A stretch of DNA of 37,289 nt from an uncultured Clostridia bacterium (GCA_947600065.1 CANQFZ010000018.1:1-37289), one strand, 5' to 3'. Shown: positions 16,994 to 24,872, numbered from the stretch's first letter. The notes: generated by a model not told the origin, from the letters alone. A program made the numbers and translations.

Positions 16994-17022
16994 ATTATAT
17001 CACAAACTTTGTGATTTATCAA
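16994..17022 (-). promoter_or_regulatory. Promoter with palindromic operator in the spacer
   Basis: Minus-strand TTGATA (17022-17017) and TATAAT (16999-16994) with a 17-bp spacer. The spacer is filled by the inverted repeat TCACAAA-G-TTTGTGA, an ideal place for a repressor to block RNA polymerase. No obvious regulator for it is encoded nearby. Confidence 0.75.
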
Positions 17023-17089
17023 GTCTTTTTTAATTCAGATATCTTAAATATCACGGTACTGCACTATATATATCGTTCTAAACAGATAA

Positions 17090-17115
17090 GGGGTAGCCTT
17101 TTCAAAGGCTACCCC
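17090..17115. terminator. Terminator of the nucleotidase gene
   Basis: GGGGTAGCCTTT pairs with AAAGGCTACCCC; a seven-T run follows on the plus strand and TTATCTGTTT on the minus strand, so it may work in both directions. It lies about 38 bp past the stop of the minus-strand gene. Confidence 0.75.
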
Positions 17116-17153
17116 CCCTGTTTTTTTGCTTATGCCGTGATGTGTGTTAAAGC

Positions 17154-20100
17154 TTATCTGCTTCTTGATTTCTTCTTTGCAAGAACTACCGTAAAGCAGC
17201 CCGACAGTGCGATAAGTACGGCTATTGCCGACATATCAAAGCCTGTTTCGGGAGACTTCTCGGGATCTTGCTCGGGATCTTTTTCAGGCTCTTGTTCGGG
17301 CAATACCGCGCGTATCTTCGCTTCGTATTCTGCGCCGATATTTGCGATTTCGTCATAGAGCGCCGCTACAGCGTCCATGTCGCTTATAAAGGCAAACTCG
17401 GTTTCTACGCCGAGCAGAGCGTTTTCAGCCTCTTCTTGAAGCTTTTCGATAGCTGCCGTAAGCTCGCTAAGATCTGTTCCGTCCTTCTCTGCAAGAGCCT
17501 TTATGGCTTCCGTTGTTTCATCTGCCGCCGCATTTACGCCATACATTGCGTTTGACTGGAACAACGCGAATATTGTTGAGTCATACATATCCTGGAGTTT
17601 TTCGCCGTAATAATTTATCTTTTCAACTTCGTCGTCTGTTCCGACCGCCAATTTCATTCCTACACTTGCTATCGCTGTTGCAAACTTGAGATAATTTCTT
17701 AATTCTTCGAACTGTTCCTGGTTTATATAAGTACACTTCGGGCCAAATTCTTTTATTGCCGCGTCATATTCTTCGAGCGCATACTTATCTACCCACAAGA
17801 ACACGGCCTTGCGCCAGAGATCGTCTGATTTATCCTCGATCTCGCCCAGAAGCTCGTCTGTTTTCTCCCAATTTAAAACGTCGTTTTCAGCTATTATCTT
17901 TTGAACAGCGGCGTAGTTATCCTCTATCAGCTTCAAAACTTCCGCTTTCTCTTCTTCTGTTACATAGTCGAGTCCTTCTACGGTTGCTTTTGCGTTTCTT
18001 ACAATGCTGGTCGCAAGCGGCTTTGTATAAGCGAGATTTACAGTACCCTCGTACTTCTTGATGTTCTTTTTTATCTCGTCCTTTGTCTTTGTCGCAATTT
18101 CATCTCTTACAGACTTTATAGCTTCATCAAGATCTTTCTTATACTGAACTCTTTCTTCGTCGGTGAGCATTGTAAAGTTCTCGATATCATCTGTATAGCT
18201 CTTTTCTACTCCAACAAGAAATGCTTCGAGGTATTCTGCGGAAACATCAGTTCTGAAATTATCCACTACTTCGATATACGCGTCCATGACCTCAACCGCA
18301 ATATTGCCCTTTACTACCGTATCATTATCATCAAGAGCGTCTACAGCCTTTTCCGCGTCGGCTTTGAGGGCTTCTATAGCTGCCTTCATGTCGCTGCGGT
18401 CCTTGCCGTCTATCTCTTCGGCTTCTTTAATTATGTCGGTTACATTCTGTGTGACCTCGGAGATTCTTGCTTTTGCACAAAGCGTGTTGAGTTCTGCCCA
18501 TTCGCTAAGTATACCGTTTATGGTATCGTCATACAGTTTTACCTGTTCATCAATATCCGTCAAAGTTTCATACTCTTTGAGCAAATCGTCGAGCTTTGTG
18601 ATTATGTCATTCAGCACTTCATCAACCTTGCCCTCGGGCGCATACTCAAACCACTCGGGGTTGTCGTCTACGGCTTTTTGGAAATAGTCCTTATACTCCG
18701 TAACTTCGTCTTTAACCATGTCCTTGTTTGCATCAACAATGGTTTTGTCTATTTCATTAAACGCCGAGTCAAGTATTTCGAAAGATTTGTCAATGATTCC
18801 TTCCGCCGGTAAATTTTTGATATCTTCCAATGCATCGCGCTCGATATCCTCAAGCGTCTTTATCAATGCGTCCGCTTCTTCCCTTGTCATAGTGCCGTCA
18901 TTTACATAATCCTCGGTCTCGGCTTTGTAATATTCTACTACGTTATTCAAAGCCGCTACTTCGTACATTATTTCTGCGCCGTCTACAAACTCATCATAAA
19001 GCTCGCCTATTTCCTCATAAGTATTATAATCAGCAAGCTTTTCTAAAGCGAAATCTCTGAGATACTCCGTACGGGTTATTGCCAGCTCTGCTACATCTTC
19101 CTTGCAATAAGTAAGATATTCGTTTATATCGCTTATATTGCGCTCGGCATAATCCTCTATATGCTGAGCAACTTCCGCTTTGTAGTCTTCTATGCCGAGA
19201 GCGGTAAAGCTGAACTTATAATAGCCCTCTTTGGTGTCGGCTGTGCCTGTGCCCGAATAGTTGTTTACATAAACAGGACTGTACTCGTCAGTCGTTTCTC
19301 TGAGCCAGATGACGTGCGCGCCTTTTTCAAGCTCAATTTCTATCTCGCCGTTTTCATTTGTCGTTACCGTAATGCCGTCCTCGCCGTCAATGCTTATCAT
19401 AAATTCGGTATCGGGAATAGCAGTTTTGTCTTCAAGCTGTACGGGGATAGTAACGGTATAAGTCTCGGGAGATTGGTCGTTTGCTATGATTATGCGAGGC
19501 TCGGTAATCTCATAGGTGAGTCTGCCGTTTTTCAGGTTTGCCAGAATATAGTCCATAACTATCTGGTCTTCGCCGCCAAGCTCGCCGACCTTTGTTCCGT
19601 CTTTAATGCCGTTAAATGTTCCGACATAGTTGTTTGTTGCAAGAAGGAGCTTTGTCTCGTTGTCATTGAGATCGAGCTTCGTTCCGTCAGCAAGCGTTAT
19701 GTCTACGACCTTTTCGCCTGTCGCTCCTGCGGGGTCGTAAGAATAGCTAAAGCCGCCCGCCTGTAAAAAGCTGCCGCTTACGCTTTCTCTTTCGAGCATA
19801 CCCGTTTCGTCCTGTCCTGTCATTTTAAGACCAATTTCAAGAGCCGTGCGGAGCATTTGGGGAGTAACCTCGTATACCTCTACCATATTTCCGTGGTTAA
19901 AGGCATTTAAAACATCGCCGCGCGTTACTGTTCCCGCGGGGAGCGTCTGACCTATGCCGCCGCCGTTTTCAACGGCAATAATGGGAAGGTCAATTCCGTT
20001 GTTCTCTGCAAATTCTCTTGCATATTCTGCGAAAGCGTCGGTAACGAAATCGCCGTACGCCGTTTCAACAATACGCGACTCTGCATAGTCCCAGCAGATA

Positions 20101-21104
20101 TAATCGCCCCAGAGAGGAATGTCGTTTACGCAAAGCTTTTCGCCGAGAATTTCATTCTGCTCGGACTGAATGTCGGAAAGCGTCTTTTCTACTGCGGCTT
20201 TCTTTGTTGTGCCGTTTTCGTTGAGGGGATATTCGTCTGCCTCAGCCTTGTTGAGCACATCGCAGGTAGCGGAAGCGCCGTTTGCATCGAAGGTAATTTC
20301 AACCTTTCCGATGTTTGTAAACTGTGTTCCTGTCTGAACAACGGGGATAGAAACGCCGCTTTTTGTATATGTATTTTGTTCTACGGTGTGGCTGTGACCG
20401 TCGATCACTGCCGTTATTTCTTTAAGCTCGTCTTCCGAAAGACCGTCGAGCAGATCTTTGCTCGTGCAGCTTACTGCAGCCTCGCTGTCGCCGAGGTGGG
20501 TGATAAGAACGATAGCGTCGGTCTTATCTTTAAGCTTCGCTATCTCGTCTTTCGCCGCTTGTATCTCGTCGCCGAAAGTAACGCCCGTGAGTTTCGCGGG
20601 ATTTGTAGAAGTCGCGGTGTTCTTTGTGGTAATGCCGACAAAGCCTATTTTCTTGCCGCCTGCTTCTATAACCGCGCTGCTTTCAAGAAGGGCCTTTCCG
20701 TCCTTCATTACGTTTGCGCTGAGTATCGGGAACGCTGCCGCTTCTTCGAGCTTTTTGAGCTGATCCGTTCCGAAATCGAACTCATGGTTTCCCGCCGCCA
20801 TAACGTCATAGCCTGCGGCGTTCATCATTTCAATAACGTCCTCGCCCTGTGAAATTGTCGCAAAGGACGCGCCCTGCACTGCGTCGCCCGCGTCTACAAG
20901 AAGCGAGTTTACTGTAGACGCTTTCATTGCGGCAGCCTGCGCCATGCCTATGGCTGTTTTGCTTGTGCCGACAACGCCGTGAATGTCGTTTGTCGTAAAG
21001 ATGGTGACCGTTTCGGTATCAGCCGCGAATGCCCCCGCGGGCAGCAATGAAAATACCATTGCCACGGACACCAGTATCGACAATACTTTTTCTTTTAGTT
21101 TCAT
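17154..21104 (-). CDS. Wall-anchored 5'-nucleotidase / cyclic phosphodiesterase with long helical stalk
   Basis: A 1316-residue surface enzyme. Signal peptide 1-27 (cut after AGAFA). Calcineurin-like phosphoesterase domain about 31-290: D40 and H42 in TTNDIHG, D71/D74 in VDAGDAVQG, N106-H107 in GNHEFD, and a GHSHT motif. 5_nucleotid_C domain about 340-520 (ENGGGIGQTLPAGTVTRGDV). Then a small beta domain, and about 600 residues of charged, helix-rich sequence (about 640-1260) with no enzyme motif, probably a stalk or helical bundle. C-terminus: acidic EPEKDPEQDPEK linker, SPETG sorting signal, membrane segment, KKKSRSR. UshA-type enzymes are near 550 residues, so the stalk is the oddity. AAGGAG precedes the ATG. 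It likely salvages nucleosides outside the cell. Confidence 0.9.
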   Translation of the reverse strand: MKLKEKVLSILVSVAMVFSLLPAGAFAADTETVTIFTTNDIHGVVGTSKTAIGMAQAAAMKASTVNSLLVDAGDAVQGASFATISQGEDVIEMMNAAGYDVMAAGNHEFDFGTDQLKKLEEAAAFPILSANVMKDGKALLESSAVIEAGGKKIGFVGITTKNTATSTNPAKLTGVTFGDEIQAAKDEIAKLKDKTDAIVLITHLGDSEAAVSCTSKDLLDGLSEDELKEITAVIDGHSHTVEQNTYTKSGVSIPVVQTGTQFTNIGKVEITFDANGASATCDVLNKAEADEYPLNENGTTKKAAVEKTLSDIQSEQNEILGEKLCVNDIPLWGDYICWDYAESRIVETAYGDFVTDAFAEYAREFAENNGIDLPIIAVENGGGIGQTLPAGTVTRGDVLNAFNHGNMVEVYEVTPQMLRTALEIGLKMTGQDETGMLERESVSGSFLQAGGFSYSYDPAGATGEKVVDITLADGTKLDLNDNETKLLLATNNYVGTFNGIKDGTKVGELGGEDQIVMDYILANLKNGRLTYEITEPRIIIANDQSPETYTVTIPVQLEDKTAIPDTEFMISIDGEDGITVTTNENGEIEIELEKGAHVIWLRETTDEYSPVYVNNYSGTGTADTKEGYYKFSFTALGIEDYKAEVAQHIEDYAERNISDINEYLTYCKEDVAELAITRTEYLRDFALEKLADYNTYEEIGELYDEFVDGAEIMYEVAALNNVVEYYKAETEDYVNDGTMTREEADALIKTLEDIERDALEDIKNLPAEGIIDKSFEILDSAFNEIDKTIVDANKDMVKDEVTEYKDYFQKAVDDNPEWFEYAPEGKVDEVLNDIITKLDDLLKEYETLTDIDEQVKLYDDTINGILSEWAELNTLCAKARISEVTQNVTDIIKEAEEIDGKDRSDMKAAIEALKADAEKAVDALDDNDTVVKGNIAVEVMDAYIEVVDNFRTDVSAEYLEAFLVGVEKSYTDDIENFTMLTDEERVQYKKDLDEAIKSVRDEIATKTKDEIKKNIKKYEGTVNLAYTKPLATSIVRNAKATVEGLDYVTEEEKAEVLKLIEDNYAAVQKIIAENDVLNWEKTDELLGEIEDKSDDLWRKAVFLWVDKYALEEYDAAIKEFGPKCTYINQEQFEELRNYLKFATAIASVGMKLAVGTDDEVEKINYYGEKLQDMYDSTIFALFQSNAMYGVNAAADETTEAIKALAEKDGTDLSELTAAIEKLQEEAENALLGVETEFAFISDMDAVAALYDEIANIGAEYEAKIRAVLPEQEPEKDPEQDPEKSPETGFDMSAIAVLIALSGCFTVVLAKKKSRSR

Positions 21105-21216
21105 ACTTTCTCCTTTTTTTCATGATGAAATTCGCGCGTTGAAATTAAAAACGTGCATTTTCCCCGCAAAGGAAAACCCTGCCTGCCTCACCACCTTACA
21201 TCGAATTTACAATTGC

Positions 21217-21245
21217 ATTATACCACAAACTGTTTTATTTTGCAA
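21217..21245 (-). promoter_or_regulatory. Promoter of the nucleotidase gene
   Basis: Minus-strand TTGCAA (21245-21240) and TATAAT (21222-21217), spacer 17. It separates the nucleotidase from the peptide array that ends at 21262. Confidence 0.75.
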
Positions 21246-21261
21246 TAAGGCAATCATAAAA

Positions 21262-21492
21262 TTACATATTTTTCATAATTTCGCTGAGAACTTTCCTTGT
21301 TTTATCGAAAATATTCCCGCCCGCGACTTTATCAAGGTCTTCATCTGACATCTCACCGCTTGCATTAAGCTGACTGAAAAGCTCTTTTGCCTTTTCCTCG
21401 TCAAGTTCAATTCCGTTTTCTTTTGCAAGAGCGAGAATTTCATCAGAGGACTTCGCTTCTTTGAGCTTTGCTATAAGTTCTTCTTTGTTCAT
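21262..21492 (-). CDS. Nif11-type double-glycine peptide precursor A (last of array)
   Basis: 76 residues: a 59-residue leader ending DKVAGG and a 17-residue core NIFDKTRKVLSEIMKNM. The leader has the Nif11/NHLP hallmarks (ELIAKLKEAKS near the start, ELFSQLNASGEMSDEDLDKV before the GG). The expected cut is after GG by the C39 peptidase encoded at 27992. The core can form an amphipathic helix with a net positive charge, and it contains no Cys and one Ser. AAAGGAG precedes the ATG. Confidence 0.9.
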   Translation of the reverse strand: MNKEELIAKLKEAKSSDEILALAKENGIELDEEKAKELFSQLNASGEMSDEDLDKVAGGNIFDKTRKVLSEIMKNM

Positions 21493-21529
21493 ATGTTTAA
21501 GCTCCTTTCATGAGATGATAATCGGCTCT

Positions 21530-21751
21530 TTAAAAGAAGCCGCCGAAAAATTCGAGAAATTTGTCAAAAATGTTCCCGCCCGCGACTTTTTCGAGGTCGT
21601 CGTCCGAAAGTTCGCCGCTTGCATTAAGCTGACTGAAAAGCTCTTTAGCCTTATCTTCACTAAGTTCAATTCCGTTTTCTTTTGCAAGAGCCAGAATGTC
21701 GTCCACAGACTTAACTTCTTTCAGCTTGGAAATAAATTCTTCTTTGTTCAT
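21530..21751 (-). CDS. Nif11-type double-glycine peptide precursor B
   Basis: 73 residues: 59-residue leader ending EKVAGG and a 14-residue, very hydrophobic core NIFDKFLEFFGGFF. The first five core residues match precursor A. No Cys, Ser or Thr in the core, so lanthionine or azole chemistry is impossible there. AAAGGAG upstream. Its 3' half and upstream sequence are duplicated in the relic at 21784-21866. Confidence 0.9.
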   Translation of the reverse strand: MNKEEFISKLKEVKSVDDILALAKENGIELSEDKAKELFSQLNASGELSDDDLEKVAGGNIFDKFLEFFGGFF

Positions 21752-21783
21752 TTGTTTAAGCTCCTTTCATAAGGTGATACTCG

Positions 21784-21866
21784 GCTCTTTAAAAGAAGCC
21801 GCCGAAAAATTCGAGAAATTTGTCATAACTCTTTCCCACGCGACACTGTCGAGGTCGTCCAAAAGC
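21784..21866 (-). pseudogene. Decayed 3' end of an eighth precursor
   Basis: On the minus strand, the segment from about GAGCTTTTGGACGACCTCGA to TTCGGCGGCTTCTTTTAA is near-identical to the 3' end of precursor B (21530-21612), and the similarity runs on through the spacer into the ribosome site of B (21767 onward). Small indels shift the frame and destroy the VAGG motif; there is no leader start. It is the scar of a tandem duplication in the array. Confidence 0.75.
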
Positions 21867-22100
21867 TCACTGCTCCGCATAGCTCTTTTCCGCTATCTGT
21901 CTAAACCACTCGAGAAAGCCGATACCTCCCGCAACTTTGTCGAGGTCGTCGTCCGAAAGCTCGCCGCTTGCATTAAGCTGATTAAAAAGTTCTTTAGCCT
22001 TTTCCTCGTCAAGTTCAATTCCATTTTCTTTCGCTAGAGCGAGAATTTCATCAGAGGACTTTGCTTCTTTGAGCTTTGCTATAAGTTCTTCCTTGTTCAT
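21867..22100 (-). CDS. Nif11-type double-glycine peptide precursor C
   Basis: 77 residues: leader ending DKVAGG (identical to that of A over the first 39 residues) and an 18-residue core IGFLEWFRQIAEKSYAEQ. Amphipathic, net charge about -1, with no Cys. AAAGGAG ribosome site. Confidence 0.9.
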   Translation of the reverse strand: MNKEELIAKLKEAKSSDEILALAKENGIELDEEKAKELFNQLNASGELSDDDLDKVAGGIGFLEWFRQIAEKSYAEQ

Positions 22101-22123
22101 ATGTTTAAGCTCCTTTCGAGGGT

Positions 22124-22366
22124 TTAAACGTTGGGGTGTTGTTTATGGAACTGATCTAAACCTCTTGACAGCATATCCATAAACCCGCTGCCGCCCGCGA
22201 CTTTATCAAGGTCTTCATCTGACATCTCACCGCTTGCATTAAGCTGACTGAAAAGTTCCTTTGCCTTTTCCTCGTCAAGTTCAATTCCGCTTTCCTTTGC
22301 GAGAGCAAGAACGTCCTCTGCGGACTTTGCTTCTTTGAGCTTTGCAATAAATTCTTCTTTCTGCAT
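22124..22366 (-). CDS. Nif11-type double-glycine peptide precursor D
   Basis: 80 residues: leader starting MQKEEF and ending DKVAGG, and the longest core of the set, 21 residues (SGFMDMLSRGLDQF then HKQHPNV). Near neutral with two His. AGGGAG before the ATG. Confidence 0.9.
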   Translation of the reverse strand: MQKEEFIAKLKEAKSAEDVLALAKESGIELDEEKAKELFSQLNASGEMSDEDLDKVAGGSGFMDMLSRGLDQFHKQHPNV

Positions 22367-22450
22367 ACAACTTCACTCCCTTCGGTTTTTCACTGTTTTG
22401 TGATAACCGCCTTATCATTAGTCATTTGGTGTGAAAAACTGCTCGTCAAA

Positions 22451-22669
22451 TTATTCAAATTTCCTTTGGATAAGACTGGCATACATCACTAATCCGCCTG
22501 CGACCTTGTCGAGTTCGTCGTCCGAAATTTCGCCGCTTGCGTTAAGCTCGGCGAAAAGTTCCTTCGCCTTTTCCTCGTCAAGTTCAATTCCGTTTTCCTT
22601 TGCGAGAGCAAGAATTTCATCTGCGGACTTCGCTTCTTTGAGCTTTGCTATAAATTCTTCTTTGTTCAT
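22451..22669 (-). CDS. Nif11-type double-glycine peptide precursor E
   Basis: 72 residues from the ATG at 22669, which has AAGGAG nine bases upstream; the frame stays open further upstream but without a ribosome site. Leader ends DKVAGG; core is the shortest, LVMYASLIQRKFE (13 residues), net positive. Confidence 0.88.
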   Translation of the reverse strand: MNKEEFIAKLKEAKSADEILALAKENGIELDEEKAKELFAELNASGEISDDELDKVAGGLVMYASLIQRKFE

Positions 22670-22686
22670 AAGTTCAGGCTCCTTTG

Positions 22687-22911
22687 TTATTGTTTGAATA
22701 CCCAATCTAAATACTGCCGCATATTTGGACCAAGCTCATATCCGCCGGCAACTTTGTCGAGATTGTCGTCCGAAAGCTCGCCGCTTGCGTTTAACTCGGC
22801 GAAAAGCTCATTTTCTTCGTCAAGTTCAATTCCGTTTTCTTTTGCAAGAGCGAGGATTTCATCGGCGGACTTCGCTTCTTTGAGCTTTGCAATAAGTTCT
22901 TCTTTGTTCAT
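22687..22911 (-). CDS. Nif11-type double-glycine peptide precursor F
   Basis: 74 residues from ATG 22911 (GGAGG upstream); an open extension to 23013 is unlikely to be used. The leader is two residues shorter than its paralogues (DEENELF in place of DEEKAKELF), ends DKVAGG, and is followed by the core YELGPNMRQYLDWVFKQ. It lies 17 bp upstream of E. Confidence 0.88.
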   Translation of the reverse strand: MNKEELIAKLKEAKSADEILALAKENGIELDEENELFAELNASGELSDDNLDKVAGGYELGPNMRQYLDWVFKQ

Positions 22912-22985
22912 AAAGCCATACCTCCGTTTTTGGAGCCTGCTTCGGATATGTGCTGTCCGAAGCAGACACCGCGAATGTGAGCCTA

Positions 22986-23210
22986 TTATCTGCCAAACAG
23001 GCTGCCTACCCAATGCTTTATCGTGTCAACTATTCCGCCGCCCGCTACTGCTTCAAGCTCGTCGTCAGAAAGCTCGCCTGTCTGGTTGCTTATCATTTTA
23101 AACAACTCCTCAGCCTTGTCGTCAGCAAGCTCCAGCCCACATTCTTTTGCGATAGCCTTTATTTCGTCCACCGACTTCGCGTCCTTGACCTTGTTTACAA
23201 ATTCTTCCAT
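22986..23210 (-). CDS. Nif11-type double-glycine peptide precursor G (first of array)
   Basis: 74 residues with the most diverged leader (begins MEEFVNKVKDAKSVDEI, has a Cys in ECGLEL, ends EAVAGG) and a 16-residue core GIVDTIKHWVGSLFGR. The core pattern (G-hydrophobic-hydrophobic-D-x-x-K) recalls short helical antimicrobial peptides. AAGGAG upstream. First gene transcribed, directly behind the putative array promoter. Confidence 0.9.
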   Translation of the reverse strand: MEEFVNKVKDAKSVDEIKAIAKECGLELADDKAEELFKMISNQTGELSDDELEAVAGGGIVDTIKHWVGSLFGR

Positions 23211-23268
23211 AGCAACTTCTCCTTTTAAAATTTATTTGAAACGCACCTGCGTGGTTTCACCCGTTTAA

Positions 23269-23290
23269 ATTATACAGCTTAAAAAGCTGT
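23269..23290 (-). promoter_or_regulatory. Putative promoter and inverted-repeat operator of the peptide array
   Basis: Minus-strand TATAAT at 23274-23269 with no good -35 at the proper distance, as expected for an activated promoter. It adjoins a perfect inverted repeat ACAGCTT-TTT-AAGCTGT (23290-23274 on the minus strand), whose last base is shared with the -10 box. The binding protein is unknown; the LytTR regulator at 36040 is one candidate. Confidence 0.5.
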
Positions 23291-23309
23291 CGGACTGTAT
23301 ATACAACCC

Positions 23310-23570
23310 TATTTATGGTTCTTTTAAAACGCTGTTTCTCTCAATAACGTTTATTTGCCCTATCCCCCTGCCCCCTTCCCCGAAGGGGAAGTGGGAGAAT
23401 GTGGGGGCTGCCGTCCCCACGCCCCCGCTTTTAGAGGTTAGAGGTAAGAGGTAAGAAAAATACAGGTGGTTTGGAATATAAAGTTATTTGTTTTCCAAAG
23501 TAAGAGGCTGGAGACTAGAATACTTAACTCTCACCTCTAAAAAGCACTTTTTACACATATCTGTTTACCG
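23310..23570. repeat. GC-rich hairpins plus AGAGGTA heptads
   Basis: No gene in this gap. CCTTCCCC-GAA-GGGGAAG and GTGGGGGC-TGCC-GTCCCCAC hairpins (about 23372-23420) precede heptads TAGAGGT, TAGAGGT, AAGAGGT at 23432-23452 and a GGCTGGAGACTAGAAT module. It lies between the acyltransferase-like gene and the peptide array. Confidence 0.6.
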
Positions 23571-23582
23571 ATACGGTTCGCT

Positions 23583-24848
23583 TTATATCCTCATTTTCGG
23601 GCAGGAAAGCGCCTGCTCCGCGCCGCCCGAAACTTCAATTCCCGCGGCTTTAAGCTCGTTTATAAACGCCTCGGAGAGCGCGTTTCCCGAAAAATCCTGC
23701 ATAATATTCATAAAGAACTTTCCGTTCACCGCATTCACTTCTGCAATTACATGACTTCCCGACGGGTCAACATATGTTCTCACAGACTTTATGTAAGGCT
23801 CAAGAGCGCCGAGGGTGTTCATTCTTACATAGCTTAAAGTAAGGTTTACCAGCCTTAAATTCTCCTTAGACGCCGCTCTGAAAGCCTCGCGTATCTTTTC
23901 GAGATCGCCGAGGGCAAGTATCTTCCTTTCGTTGTAAAGCTTCCTTTGCAATGCGCTTTGCATATATTCGTCTGTGGACTGATATGCCGCCATCTGACGG
24001 CAGATACCGTTCAGCTTTTCGGGAGTTAATTCGCGCATTTCGTCCGTATAATTTAGGGCGATAACGCCTGTGATGTTGTTATGTGCAAGCGGCTTTTTCA
24101 AAAACGCGCGGTAGTTTTTCATAAGAACTATTCTGAACGGCGCGTCAAATTTTTCGCATATCCCGAACGTTGCTTTCGCGAACATATTTGCGAGCATAAT
24201 TGCTGGAGTAGAGCCGTTTTTCTTGCAATAGTCCACAAACTCCGCTTCCGAAAACTCTATTTCAAAAACGGTCTGCCTGCTCGTGTCTGTATCCATTATC
24301 CTATCCCATGTAACCGCAGAGGGCATATCGGGCTTTTTCGCATTGTCCTGCTGTTCCTCGGAAGTTTTAATATCAAGATAGGGGTCTCTTCTCTCCTCAT
24401 CAGAAACTGGCATTTCTGACGTGCGGATATTGTCGGCGGGGAGAGAGGTCTTATATTCTTCGGTTATGTAATAATAGAGCGTTGTTTTTATAAGCTCCAT
24501 AATTCCCGTAGCGTCCGTTATGGAATGTATCATGTCGAAATAAACCGTATCTCCGAAATAGTTTACGGCGAGGGCATGAAAGTTCGATTCTTCGGAAAGA
24601 AGCGTAACGGGCTCGGAACTGTTTGTAATAACGATAGGCTCGTCATTCGGAACGACCGAATGCAAAAGCTCGTCTTTCAGAACAAATTTCACCGAAAAGT
24701 AATCATAACGTTTTATCGCGATATCCACGGCTTTTCTCAAAGCCTTTTCATCTACCGCGTCAATAAGTTTTACGGCTATTCTTACGGTGTGACGGCAGTT
24801 GTTTGTAGAGCGATAAAATCCCGATATTCCCGAAGGGTTGTTTTTCAT
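23583..24848 (-). CDS. Condensation/acyltransferase-fold protein
   Basis: 421 residues, cytoplasmic. The N-terminal half resembles the CoA-dependent acyltransferase superfamily (alcohol acetyltransferase, WS/DGAT, NRPS condensation domain): GISGFYRSTNN near the start and HSITDATG near residue 108, a variant of the HHxxxDG active-site motif with the second His present and the first replaced by Ile-His context (MIHSITDATG). The C-terminal half has the expected MKNYR and YTDEM blocks. AAAGGA supports the ATG. It follows the ECF sigma gene by 24 bp, so they are likely co-transcribed. Substrate unknown; acylation of the neighbouring peptides is only a hypothesis. Confidence 0.65.
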   Translation of the reverse strand: MKNNPSGISGFYRSTNNCRHTVRIAVKLIDAVDEKALRKAVDIAIKRYDYFSVKFVLKDELLHSVVPNDEPIVITNSSEPVTLLSEESNFHALAVNYFGDTVYFDMIHSITDATGIMELIKTTLYYYITEEYKTSLPADNIRTSEMPVSDEERRDPYLDIKTSEEQQDNAKKPDMPSAVTWDRIMDTDTSRQTVFEIEFSEAEFVDYCKKNGSTPAIMLANMFAKATFGICEKFDAPFRIVLMKNYRAFLKKPLAHNNITGVIALNYTDEMRELTPEKLNGICRQMAAYQSTDEYMQSALQRKLYNERKILALGDLEKIREAFRAASKENLRLVNLTLSYVRMNTLGALEPYIKSVRTYVDPSGSHVIAEVNAVNGKFFMNIMQDFSGNALSEAFINELKAAGIEVSGGAEQALSCPKMRI

Positions 24849-24872
24849 ATGAGTTTATCCTTTCAAATAGTT

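Noticed and set aside
21262-23210. Lanthipeptide or thiopeptide precursors
   Set aside because: Cores lack Cys entirely and have few Ser/Thr; no modifying enzymes are encoded in the window.
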